Assembly (NCBI GenBank): GCA_035550075.1
Contig: DASZQG010000088.1
Location: 1 to 32,950 of the forward strand
Direction of reading: 5' to 3'
From: AWTP1-13 sp035550075
GTDB lineage: Bacteria > Pseudomonadota > Alphaproteobacteria > Rhizobiales > Hyphomicrobiaceae
Length of the DNA stretch: 32,950 bases
Shown: one piece after another, positions 15,131 to 23,265 of the stretch
Layout of the letters: every line of letters starts with the position of its first letter
How positions within the stretch are numbered: the stretch's first letter is position 1
Notes under the pieces: model-generated
What the model saw: only the letters and a program-made list of their open reading frames with translations
Told to the model about the DNA's origin: nothing
The model's database searches: none
Made by a program: the position numbers and the translations under genes

Positions 15131-17140
15131 ATGCAGCAATACGATCGGGCTTCGGCGGGCGGTGCGCTGGCGCGCGTCTGGGCGCGCATTACCGCCGAAG
15201 AGGGCCGCCTGCGCGTCGTGCGCGGCCTGCTGCCCTACATCTGGCCCGCTGACCGGCGCGACCTGCAGATCACGGTGGTGGCCTCGCTGGTCCTGATGCT
15301 GCTCGCCAAGATCGCCACCGTCGCCATGCCGTTCACCTACAAGTGGGCGACCGACGCCCTGGTCGCCGCCGCCGGCGGCCACAATCCCACAGGGCAGGAC
15401 GTCAACTGGCTGATCGGCGCGCCGGTGCTGGCGATCCTGCTCTATGGCGCCGTCCGTATCGCCATGACCCTGCTGATCCAGTTGCGCGAAGGCCTGTTCG
15501 CCAAGGTGGCAATGCATGCGGTGCGCAAGCTGGCGCTTGAAACCTTCGAGCACATGCACCGCCTCTCGCTGCGCTTCCACCTGGAGCGCAAGACCGGCGG
15601 TCTCACGCGCGTGCTGGAGCGTGGCCGGGTCGGCATCGAGAACATCACCCGCATGACGCTGATGACCTTCGTGCCGACCATCGTCGAATTCGCGATGGTG
15701 CTGGTGATCTGCGCAACAGCCTTCGACTGGCGCTACGTTGCCGTCGTCTCTGCGATGATCGTGCTCTATCTCTGGTTCACTGTGGCGGCGACCAACTGGC
15801 GCATCAAGATCCGGCGCACCATGAACGAGAGCGACAGCGACGCTAACACCAAGGCCATCGACAGCCTGCTCAACTACGAGACCGTGAAGTATTTCGGCGC
15901 CGAAGACTGGGAAACGCGCCGCTACGACGCGTCGATGGTCCGCTATGAGGATTCCAGCATCCGGAGCTACACCTCGCTCGCCGTGCTCAACACCGGCCAG
16001 GGCATCATCTTCGTCGTCGCACTGACTGCCTGCATGGTAATGGCCGGGCTCGACGTGGCGGCCGGCGCGCGCACGGTCGGCCATTTCGTCATGGTCAACG
16101 CGCTGCTGCTGCAACTTTTCATCCCGCTGAATTTCATGGGCATGGTCTATCGCGAAATCAAGCAGTCGCTGACCGACATCGAGCGCATGATGGACGTGCT
16201 CGCGCGCACGCCCGAGATCGCCGACCGCCCGGGCGCGGTGCCGCTGGTCGTCAAGGGCGGCACCATCCGCTTTGACGACGTCCGGTTCTGCTACGACCCC
16301 GAGCGGATCATCCTCGACGGCCTGTCTTTCGAGGTGCCCGCGGGCAAGATGGTTGCCATCGTCGGGCCGTCGGGAGCCGGCAAGTCCACCGTCTCGCGCA
16401 TCCTTCTGCGCTTCTACGACGTGGCCGGCGGCAGCGTGACGATCGACGGGCAGGACATTCGCGACGTCACCCAGCGCTCTCTCCGCGCCGCGCTCGGTGT
16501 CGTTCCGCAGGATACCGTGCTGTTCAACGACACCATCCTCTACAACATCCGCTACGGCCGTCCGGATGCCACGGAAGCGGAGGTGCGCGCCGCCGCCCGC
16601 ATGGCACAGATCGACTCCTTCGTCAGCGCGCTGCCTGAGGGCTATGCCACCATGGTTGGTGAGCGCGGCCTGAAGCTCTCGGGCGGCGAGAAACAGCGCG
16701 TTGCCATCGCTCGCACGCTGCTCAAGGGTCCACCCATCCTGATTCTGGACGAGGCCACCAGCGCGCTCGACAGCCACACTGAGAAGGAGATCCAGGACGC
16801 GCTCGATCTGGTGGCGAAGAACCGCACCACGCTGGTGATCGCCCATCGTCTGTCGACCATCGTCGGGGCGGACAACATCCTGGTGCTGGACCGCGGCCAA
16901 TTGGTCGAGCAGGGCACGCATGGCGAGCTGCTGGCCCGCAACGGCCTCTACGCCAGCATGTGGAACCGCCAGCGGCAAGCCGAGAAGGCGCGCGAGGAGC
17001 TTGCCCAGGCGCTGGCCGAAGAAAGCCTGCGCATCAGAGACGGGCGACTCCTCGCCGCCGGCGGCCGGGAGAAGCTTGCCGATGACGTCCCGCAGGAGGA
17101 GCGCGGCAGCCTCGGCAGCCGGGTGGAGCCCGCAACCTGA
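15131..17140 (+). CDS. Atm1-type ABC exporter (fused membrane and ATPase domains)
   Basis: A 669-residue half-transporter has an N-terminal six-helix membrane domain (about residues 45-330) and a C-terminal ATPase domain with Walker A GPSGAGKST (412-420), signature LSGGEKQR (from 516), Walker B ILILDEATSALD and the H-loop IAHRLST. The segment LLNYETVKYFGAEDWETRRYD is diagnostic for the Atm1/ABCB7/HMT1 branch, which exports glutathione-linked sulfur or metal compounds and supports Fe-S protein maturation or heavy-metal tolerance. It works as a homodimer in the inner membrane. ATG 15131 has AGGAGCG at a fitting distance; the open frame upstream to 14798 overlaps the LysM-type gene and is not used. 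The last 50 residues form a charged tail. Confidence 0.9.
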   Translation: MQQYDRASAGGALARVWARITAEEGRLRVVRGLLPYIWPADRRDLQITVVASLVLMLLAKIATVAMPFTYKWATDALVAAAGGHNPTGQDVNWLIGAPVLAILLYGAVRIAMTLLIQLREGLFAKVAMHAVRKLALETFEHMHRLSLRFHLERKTGGLTRVLERGRVGIENITRMTLMTFVPTIVEFAMVLVICATAFDWRYVAVVSAMIVLYLWFTVAATNWRIKIRRTMNESDSDANTKAIDSLLNYETVKYFGAEDWETRRYDASMVRYEDSSIRSYTSLAVLNTGQGIIFVVALTACMVMAGLDVAAGARTVGHFVMVNALLLQLFIPLNFMGMVYREIKQSLTDIERMMDVLARTPEIADRPGAVPLVVKGGTIRFDDVRFCYDPERIILDGLSFEVPAGKMVAIVGPSGAGKSTVSRILLRFYDVAGGSVTIDGQDIRDVTQRSLRAALGVVPQDTVLFNDTILYNIRYGRPDATEAEVRAAARMAQIDSFVSALPEGYATMVGERGLKLSGGEKQRVAIARTLLKGPPILILDEATSALDSHTEKEIQDALDLVAKNRTTLVIAHRLSTIVGADNILVLDRGQLVEQGTHGELLARNGLYASMWNRQRQAEKAREELAQALAEESLRIRDGRLLAAGGREKLADDVPQEERGSLGSRVEPAT

Positions 17141-17171
17141 AGCTCCAGCGGTAAGCACAACACGCCGGGCC

Positions 17172-17202
17172 TTGGCATCCTGCGGTTCTCTGACTAAAGT
17201 CA
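17172..17202 (+). promoter_or_regulatory. Promoter with overlapping palindromic MarR-type operator
   Basis: TTGGCA (17172-17177), 17 bases, then TAAAGT (17195-17200) gives a plausible vegetative promoter. The -10 element lies within the palindrome TGACTAAAGTCA (17191-17202), a typical size and look for a MarR-family operator. The start of transcription would fall at about 17206-17207, on the ATG itself, and no Shine-Dalgarno is present. This suggests a leaderless message repressed by its own product. Confidence 0.5.
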
Positions 17203-17206
17203 ACTA

Positions 17207-18088
17207 ATGCGCCAAGAGCATGTGGCCGGTATCCGCCGCTTCAACAGGGTTCTCACCCTTCGCGTGGGTGCGCTCGACCAGAGCTATCTTCGCCGCGGGC
17301 GTCCGCTCGGCGAGGCCCGCGTCCTGTTCGAGCTGGCGCATGCGGCCGACCTGCGCGATCTGCGCGCCAAGCTCGGGCTCGATTCCGGCTATCTCAGCCG
17401 TCTTTTGCGGTCGCTGGAAAAGCAGCAGCTCATTGTCGTCAGCGGGCACGCTGCGGATGCCAGGGTGCGCCGGGCCCGCCTCACCGCGAAAGGCCGCGCC
17501 GAGTACCGCGCCTATGAGAAGCTGTCCGATGCGCTGGCGCACGCAATCCTCGAGCCGCTTGAGGAGCACGAGCGCGCGGAATTGACGAGCGCCATGCGGC
17601 GCGTGGAGCGCCTGATCGGTCTCTCCGCGGTTGAGGTGGAAGTGGTCGCACCCGCGAGCAGGGAGGCGAAATACTGCCTGGGCGAATATTTTCGGGAGCT
17701 GGCGCGCCGGTTTGACGCCGGCTTCGATCCCCGCCGCAGCAATCCTCTGTCCGAGGCGGAGATGGCGCCGCCCGCCGGCATGTTCGTTGTTGCCCGCCTC
17801 GAGGGTCGCATCGCGGGCTGCGGCGCGCTCAAGATCGGCAAGGGCGTGGGCGAGATCAAGCGCATGTGGACGCATCCATCGGCCCGCGGGCACGGAGTCG
17901 CCAGGGCCGTGCTGCGACGGCTCGAGCACATGGCGCGTGACAGAGGCGTCAACGTTCTTCGACTGGAGACCAACCGCGCTTTGAAGGAAGCCCAGGCGCT
18001 CTACCGCAGCGAAGGCTTTCGCGAGGTAGCCGCGTTCAACGCGGAAGCCTACGCCCACCACTGGTTCGAGAAGACGTTGCAGCGCTAG
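17207..18088 (+). CDS. MarR-GNAT fusion regulator/acetyltransferase
   Basis: A 293-residue two-domain protein. Residues 1-140 are a MarR winged helix, with the recognition region LRDLRAKLGLDSGYLSRLLRSLEKQQLI and the wing GHAADARVRRARLTAKGR. Residues about 145-293 form a GNAT acetyltransferase, with MFVVARLEGRIAGCGALKI and the acetyl-CoA loop region HPSARGHGVARAVLRRLEHMA, ending in ALYRSEGFREV. Such fusions are common in bacteria. The acetyl acceptor is unknown, and the GNAT part may sense or modify a small molecule. The start at 17207 gives the full MarR helix 1. The upstream palindrome fits autoregulation. The gene converges with the histidine kinase gene, and both stop codons share CTAG at 18085-18088, so no terminator can lie between them. 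Confidence 0.9.
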   Translation: MRQEHVAGIRRFNRVLTLRVGALDQSYLRRGRPLGEARVLFELAHAADLRDLRAKLGLDSGYLSRLLRSLEKQQLIVVSGHAADARVRRARLTAKGRAEYRAYEKLSDALAHAILEPLEEHERAELTSAMRRVERLIGLSAVEVEVVAPASREAKYCLGEYFRELARRFDAGFDPRRSNPLSEAEMAPPAGMFVVARLEGRIAGCGALKIGKGVGEIKRMWTHPSARGHGVARAVLRRLEHMARDRGVNVLRLETNRALKEAQALYRSEGFREVAAFNAEAYAHHWFEKTLQR

Positions 18089-20520
18089 GCGGCTGCGACT
18101 TCCGTGTCGTCCACGGCCACGCTGTGGAGGTCGCCGACAAGGTCGTAAATAACGCCGGACTCAGCAAAATTGATGCGCGGCCGCTCATCGAAATACTCCG
18201 ACATGACCGACTCGAGCACCGTCGTGCCAAACCCGCTGCGGGTTGGCGGCGAGACCGGCGGCCCGCCCTGTTCGCGCCAGCAGAAGCTGAACCGTGGCGC
18301 CCCGTTTCCGCGCGCGATGGCCCAGTTGATCGACACCCGGCCGGTCGAATTCGACAGGGCGCCATACTTGACGGCGTTGGTAGCAAGCTCGTGCAGAGCC
18401 AGGCTGAAATTCTGCGCCGCCGTCGCGGTCAACAGCAAGTCTGGTCCGGCGGCCTGCACGCGGCCGGCGTAGGGACTCATCTCCCTGCCAACCACGTCGG
18501 CGAGGTTGGCGCCCTGCCATTGGGTGTCCATCAGCAGGGCGTGGGTTTGCGCGAGGGAGCCGAGGCGATCGATGACGGCGGCTTCCGCCTCCTCCACGCT
18601 GGATTTGCCGGCGAAGCTCCGCGTGATCACCGCTTGCACCACCGCAAACAGGTTCTTGGTGCGATGCTGGATTTCGCGCGCCAGCATCTCCTGTCGCGCT
18701 TCCGCCTCTTTGCGCTCCGTGATGTCGCGCGCGATCTTTGAAGCACCAACCACCACGCCGTTGGAGTCCATCACGGGTGAGACCGCAAGTGATACGTGGA
18801 TGAGGCGCCCATCCTTGTGCTGACGGACGGTTTCGTAGTGATCGACGCGCTGCCCAGCCCGGATCCGATTCAGGATCTCGGTTTCCTCGTTGTAGCGGTC
18901 GGCCGGGATCAGCGTAAGAATGGATTTACCGACCATCTCCTCGGCAGTGTAGCCGAAGACGCGCTGGGCGCCCTTGTTCCAGCTCGTCACGATGCCATTG
19001 ACGTCCTTGCTGACGATGGCGTCGTCGGACGACTCCACGATGGCGCCAAGGCGGGCGTTCGCTTCCGCCGCGCGTTGGCGCTCCCGTTCGGCGCGCAGCC
19101 GTTCCAGCGCGAAACCCACCTGCCGCGCGATCGTCAGCGCGAGGTTGACTTCTTGCTGCACGTAGAGGTGGGGCCGGGAGTAGTAGGTCATGAACTTGCC
19201 GACCAGTTCCCCGTGCACCACAATCGGAATGAAGGCGAGGGCGCCGATGCCTTCGGCGGTGATCGTGGCCTTCAATTCATCAGACAGGTCCGAAGCCTCG
19301 ACGTCGGGAACGCGGATCGTTTCCGGCTCCTTGGTGTCGCGCGTCCATGGCGAGTGTCCTTCGACCGCGGCGCGATAGCCGTCGCTCAGCCCGCGCCAGG
19401 CGATGAACCGCATCACGCCGGCGTCGTCGAAGGTGAGGATGGCCGCGCGATCGCAGCCCAGCGCACGGCTGATAGCGTCCAGCGCGGCCTCGCACGCCTC
19501 GCGCTGCGAGGCTGCGCGAAACAGCCGGTCCGTCAGTTCATAGAGGGCGCTCTGCTCGTCGCGATGTCGGGCAAGCTCCGCCTCCGCCTGCTTGCGGTGT
19601 GAAATGTCCATCAGCATGTTGATGCCGCCAATGAACGTGCCCGCGGCATCGAACAGTGGCGTCGGATACGGAATGAACGGCACGCGCGCGCCATCGGGCC
19701 GCTCGAGCACGGCCTCCGCGCCCCTGATCGGGCTTGCTTCCCGCAGGGCGATAGCCATCGGGCAGAGTTCGTGCGGGAGATGAGTGCCGTCGGGACGGTA
19801 CATTTTCCAGGAGCCGCAGTATTCCGCCTTGCCGAGTTCTGGGCGGTAGCCCCACAGATCCGCGGCGGCCGCGTTGTAGTAGGTTATGCGTCCTTCGGCG
19901 TCGGTGATGTAGACCGCCACCGGCAGCGCCTCCAGCACCTCGGTGTGCGCGAGCACGTTGCTCGCAGGCTCTTCGAAAGTTGAAATCCCAGCCGGCGCGG
20001 CGCCATTGGCCTTTGTCCCGTTCGCATTCATTGCGCCGGCCGGCAGGCGAAGATGGACGCTCAGTCCGAGGCAGGAGGAGTCGAACGTCAGATCGGCACG
20101 CAGGCGCTTGCTCAGGGCACGCATGACCGCAAGCCCTGCGCCGCCATCGCGCTCCGGATCGAAATTTTCAGGGAAGCCAACTCCGTCGTCACACACCGAC
20201 ACCGTTGTGCGGCCTTCGGCGTCGCTCTCGCAAGCAACCGTGATCTTTCCGATGACGCCGGAAGGGTGTGCGTAGAAGAGGGCGTTGTCGATCGCCTCGC
20301 TCACCACGGTGCCGACCAGCGCCGCATCCGAAAGCGCGATCGAGGGTCCGTGCACGGGTCGCGCTATGCTGCCGGGGTAGTCCGCTTTGGCGATACGCTG
20401 AGCACAAATCGCATCGAGCAACTCAGCAAGCGGAAGGTGGCCGCCAGGTCTCTCCGGCACAGCTCCGTCGCCGGAATGGACTCGAACTACGTACTCGGTA
20501 CTAGGGTTTGGTTGTGCCAT
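18085..20520 (-). CDS. Soluble PAS/GAF HWE-type histidine kinase with a second N-terminal ATPase domain
   Basis: An 811-residue protein without membrane spans. In order: an N-terminal GHKL ATPase domain (about 45-160) with N-box EAIDNA (75-80), DDGVGFP (111-117) and GGAGLAVM (126-133) but no phospho-accepting histidine; a PAS domain (195-315); a GAF domain (325-475); a second PAS domain (485-605); and a C-terminal HWE kinase core. That core has the phospho-accepting His619 in REIQHRTKNLF, N-box HELATNAVKYGALS (710-723) and the W-x-E motif at 748-750. HWE and related HisKA_2 kinases signal through stand-alone receivers and often feed the PhyR-EcfG general stress response. No response regulator gene is adjacent. 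The GAF and PAS domains could sense light, redox state or small molecules; no chromophore cysteine is evident. The ribosome site is weak (GGCGGAAA). Confidence 0.9.
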   Translation of the reverse strand: MAQPNPSTEYVVRVHSGDGAVPERPGGHLPLAELLDAICAQRIAKADYPGSIARPVHGPSIALSDAALVGTVVSEAIDNALFYAHPSGVIGKITVACESDAEGRTTVSVCDDGVGFPENFDPERDGGAGLAVMRALSKRLRADLTFDSSCLGLSVHLRLPAGAMNANGTKANGAAPAGISTFEEPASNVLAHTEVLEALPVAVYITDAEGRITYYNAAAADLWGYRPELGKAEYCGSWKMYRPDGTHLPHELCPMAIALREASPIRGAEAVLERPDGARVPFIPYPTPLFDAAGTFIGGINMLMDISHRKQAEAELARHRDEQSALYELTDRLFRAASQREACEAALDAISRALGCDRAAILTFDDAGVMRFIAWRGLSDGYRAAVEGHSPWTRDTKEPETIRVPDVEASDLSDELKATITAEGIGALAFIPIVVHGELVGKFMTYYSRPHLYVQQEVNLALTIARQVGFALERLRAERERQRAAEANARLGAIVESSDDAIVSKDVNGIVTSWNKGAQRVFGYTAEEMVGKSILTLIPADRYNEETEILNRIRAGQRVDHYETVRQHKDGRLIHVSLAVSPVMDSNGVVVGASKIARDITERKEAEARQEMLAREIQHRTKNLFAVVQAVITRSFAGKSSVEEAEAAVIDRLGSLAQTHALLMDTQWQGANLADVVGREMSPYAGRVQAAGPDLLLTATAAQNFSLALHELATNAVKYGALSNSTGRVSINWAIARGNGAPRFSFCWREQGGPPVSPPTRSGFGTTVLESVMSEYFDERPRINFAESGVIYDLVGDLHSVAVDDTEVAAA

Positions 20521-20737
20521 ACATTTTCCGCCGCTAAAGAAGAATTCTTAGGCATAACGCATTGGGCGCGCAAGCAAACAAATCTCGACTATTCAAGCAC
20601 TACTGGTGGTTCTTTGGCAGACGACAAACTCTGTTCAGGTTTGTCATTGGTGGGCTAGAGCGGAGGGGACGATTAAACCCAAAAGACATACGAAGAGGGC
20701 GATAGCGTTGTCAGCTCATATCAAGCGGAATGAGTAG

Positions 20738-20766
20738 TTGACGCAAATGGCATGAGTACATAACTT
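20738..20766 (+). promoter_or_regulatory. Candidate vegetative promoter of the small RHH-like gene
   Basis: TTGACG (20738-20743), a 17-base spacer and TAACTT (20761-20766) lie 30 bases before the GTG start at 20797, in the 276-base divergent gap with the kinase gene. The -35 is five of six to consensus; the -10 is weak (three of six). Confidence 0.35.
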
Positions 20767-20796
20767 TGGGACGCACGCGAGAGACGGAGGATCGAC

Positions 20797-21018
20797 GTGT
20801 CCGAGCTGACGAGGGGCGAACGCCTCCAGATCATGCTGACGCGCGAGGAGGTGCAGGCGCTCGACGATTGGCGTTTCGAAAAGAGGATGCCAAGCCGCGC
20901 TGCCGCAGTTCGTGAGCTCCTGAAACGCGGACTGTCGGCGGAAGGTTTCACGGTCGCCACGCAGGGCGCGAAGTCGCAAGATTTCGGCATGCTCAAGGAA
21001 GCTGAGCCAGAAGCTTAA
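20797..21018 (+). CDS. Small ribbon-helix-helix-like protein
   Basis: A 73-residue protein starts at GTG 20797, six bases after a perfect GGAGG. Residues 7-52 fit a ribbon-helix-helix unit: a short strand ERLQIMLT, helix EEVQALDDWRFEKRM, then PSRAAAVRELLKRGL. This is the DNA-binding fold of CopG/Arc-type repressors and antitoxins. No toxin gene lies next to it. It is divergent from the HWE kinase gene, and a regulator of that shared region is possible. The last 20 residues look unstructured. Confidence 0.75.
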   Translation: MSELTRGERLQIMLTREEVQALDDWRFEKRMPSRAAAVRELLKRGLSAEGFTVATQGAKSQDFGMLKEAEPEA

Positions 21019-21122
21019 TTTCCCCGGCCCGCCTTCGAATTCGATAAGCATCCGGGCTGGCGTCCCTTGCGCCGTTGCGCGCCGCCTCACAGTATGCGGG
21101 ACCTCTGCAAGGGCCCGCCACC

Positions 21123-21860
21123 ATGGACGATGACGCCGGTTCCGAGGAGCTGTGGCCTCGCGTCCGCCGTCAGGCAGCGACCCTGGGACGCCACGCTTGG
21201 CTTGGCCTGCGCCGGCTGGCCCATGAAGCGCGGCCGGCGCTGCGAGCGTTCTGGAGCGTCGCCAAGCCTGTTCTGCGCAGCACCGGGCTATTCCTGCTGG
21301 CGCTGCTCATCGTGTTCGAGGAGTGGGGCTGGCGGCCGCTTGCCGGGCTGGTGGCGCGGCTCGCACGCTGGCGACCTTGGGCGCAGGTCGAATACGCCAT
21401 CGCCCGGCTGCCCCCTTACGCGGCGCTGTTCGTTTTCATCCTGCCGACGGCCCTGCTTCTGCCGCTGAAATTCCTGGCCCTGTTTCTGATCGCCAAGGGG
21501 CAGGTGATGATGGCAGGCGCGCTGTTCATTGCGGCCAAGATCGTGGCCACCGCCCTGGTCGCGCGTCTTTACATTCTCACGCAGCCGGCCCTGATGCAGA
21601 TCGGCTGGTTCGCCGTCGCGCACGACCGCTTCATGCCCTGGAAGACCGCGCTCACTGATCGCGTACACGCTTCCTGGGCGTGGCGCATCGGGAGGCTGTG
21701 GAAGGAGCGGGGCAAGCGGCTTGCCGTAACGCAATGGCGCCACTTGCGTCCTACGGCACTGGCCGCGGCCGCGTGGGCCGGCGTAGTGGCGCGCCGCCTG
21801 AGGATCTTCGCCGAGCGCGCGGTCCGCCAGCTCAGGCAGCGCTGGGTAGCCCCGCGCTGA
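21123..21860 (+). CDS. Membrane protein with two main spans, unknown function
   Basis: A 245-residue protein starts at ATG 21123 (MDDDAGSEELW). It has a first hydrophobic segment around 56-72 (GLFLLALLIVFEEWGW) and a longer hydrophobic region around 100-150 (YAALFVFILPTALLLPLKFLALFLIAKG, then MAGALFIAAKIVATALVARLYI). The C-terminal part, about 80 residues, is basic and rich in Arg and Trp, probably cytoplasmic. Proteins of this pattern occur in Hyphomicrobiales, but I know no function. The gene is convergent with the DUF1015 gene, ten bases between stops. Confidence 0.65.
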   Translation: MDDDAGSEELWPRVRRQAATLGRHAWLGLRRLAHEARPALRAFWSVAKPVLRSTGLFLLALLIVFEEWGWRPLAGLVARLARWRPWAQVEYAIARLPPYAALFVFILPTALLLPLKFLALFLIAKGQVMMAGALFIAAKIVATALVARLYILTQPALMQIGWFAVAHDRFMPWKTALTDRVHASWAWRIGRLWKERGKRLAVTQWRHLRPTALAAAAWAGVVARRLRIFAERAVRQLRQRWVAPR

Positions 21861-21870
21861 GCCGGACAGC

Positions 21871-23091
21871 CTAGTCGAGCACGTGGCTTACCATGCCGTC
21901 GGCAAGCTTCGGCTCGAACCACGTCGACTTCGGCGGCATGATCGCGCCGGCGTCGGCGACCGCCATCAAGTCTTCCATCTGCGTGGGATAAAGCGCGAAG
22001 GCGACCTTCATCTCACCGCTGTCGACGCGTCGCTGCAACTCGCCAAGACCGCGCCCGCCGCCGACGAAATCGATGCGCTTGTCGGTCCTCGGGTCGGAGA
22101 TGCCGAGCAGCGGCTCGATCAGGTTGCGCGACAACAGCGTGATCGGCAGCCGCTCGAGCGCAGCGCCCTGCGGAAGATCGCCCTTCAGCCGCAGCAGGTA
22201 CCAGCGCCCGTCCACGTACATGCCGGCCTCGTTGGCTGCCGACGGCCGCGCCGGCTCCGGCGAAGACGTCAGCGTGAAGCGCTGGCCGATCTCCTCCAGC
22301 AGCCGTTCCGGCGTGCGGCCGTTGAGATCGCGGATGAGGCGGTTGTAGTCGAGGATCGCCATCGCATGATGGGGAAAGATCACGCTCAGGAAGTAGCGGT
22401 GCGGCCCCTCCTGCGTGCCGCGGGCCGCCGCGACGCGCGCCGCCGCTGCCGAGCGATGATGTCCGTCGGCGATGTAAATCGCCGGCAGCGCCTCGAACGC
22501 CTGGGTCAGCTCATCCATCGGTGCTTTATCGCCGATCACCCACAGGTCGTGCGTGACGTCGCCATCGGCGGTGACGGTGACGTCGGGGTCGCGATCGGTC
22601 GCGCGCTTCAGCGCCCGGTCGATTTCCGGCGCATGCGGGTAAGCCATCATCACTGGACCGGTCTGCGCGTTGAGCGCCTCGATCTGGCGCACGCGATCGG
22701 TCTCCTTCGCCGGCGTGGTCAACTCGTGCTTGCGGATGCGGCCATTCTCGTAGGCGGCGATGGAGGCCACGCACGCAAGACCCGTCTGCCGCCGGCCCTG
22801 CCAGGTCGTGCGGTAGGCGTAGTAGTGGGGCTGCGCGTCGCGCGTCAGCACACGTTCCGCCACCATCCGCTGCAGGTTCTCCGCCGCCTTGCGGTACACC
22901 GCCTCGGAATAGGGATCGGTATTCGGCGGCAAATCTATCTCCGCCTTGGAGACATGCAGGAAGCTCCACGGCCTGCCCTTGGCGCGCTCGCGCGCCTCCG
23001 CGCTCGACAGCACGTCGTAAGGCGGGGCCAGCACCTCCCGCGCCCGGGACGGAACTGGGCGCAATGCTCGAAACGGTTGGATGAGGGTCAA
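21871..23091 (-). CDS. DUF1015 family protein
   Basis: A 406-residue protein has the DUF1015 landmarks: FRALRP near the start, APPYDVLS (22-29), FLHVSKAEIDLP, KHELTTPAKETDRV (121-134), and ADGHHRSAAAARV (208-220). The DGHHR stretch resembles the nucleotide-binding motif of ParB-fold enzymes such as the archaeal serine kinase SerK, but this likeness is my inference. The start is TTG 23091 (MTLIQPFRALRP), preceded by GGGAGAAGG four bases upstream; this is where homologues begin. The function is not established. In relatives these genes are often close to serine biosynthesis genes, none of which is visible here. Confidence 0.82.
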   Translation of the reverse strand: MTLIQPFRALRPVPSRAREVLAPPYDVLSSAEARERAKGRPWSFLHVSKAEIDLPPNTDPYSEAVYRKAAENLQRMVAERVLTRDAQPHYYAYRTTWQGRRQTGLACVASIAAYENGRIRKHELTTPAKETDRVRQIEALNAQTGPVMMAYPHAPEIDRALKRATDRDPDVTVTADGDVTHDLWVIGDKAPMDELTQAFEALPAIYIADGHHRSAAAARVAAARGTQEGPHRYFLSVIFPHHAMAILDYNRLIRDLNGRTPERLLEEIGQRFTLTSSPEPARPSAANEAGMYVDGRWYLLRLKGDLPQGAALERLPITLLSRNLIEPLLGISDPRTDKRIDFVGGGRGLGELQRRVDSGEMKVAFALYPTQMEDLMAVADAGAIMPPKSTWFEPKLADGMVSHVLD

Positions 23092-23265
23092 CGGACCTTC
23101 TCCCTGTCTTTATGTGTTTTTTGCTGTGGCCTATGGTTTAACCATCCACCCGCGCACTGACAACGCCCCTGCGGCCCGGTGCCTCGGCGCGGCGCATGCG
23201 CGTCGATGCAAAGCGCCGCCATCCTGGCTATTTGCGTTCATCGCGCCTCATGCCCTATCTGAGTC

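Noticed and set aside
13756..15189. A 477-codon minus-strand frame, Leu/Arg/Cys-rich
   Set aside because: It mirrors the repetitive Ala/Lys/Glu codons of the coiled-coil gene; the plus-strand product has a signal peptide and a recognisable end.
14873..17203. A 776-codon open frame on the minus strand
   Set aside because: It lies fully antisense to the Atm1-type exporter, has a His/Asp/Gln/Arg-rich composition and no domain; it is a GC-rich shadow.
20716..21090. A 124-codon minus-strand frame over the RHH-like gene
   Set aside because: The plus-strand gene has GGAGG at the right spacing and a family-like pattern; the minus frame has neither.
21883..23160. A 425-codon plus-strand frame
   Set aside because: Antisense shadow of the DUF1015 gene; Arg/His/Val-rich without motifs.
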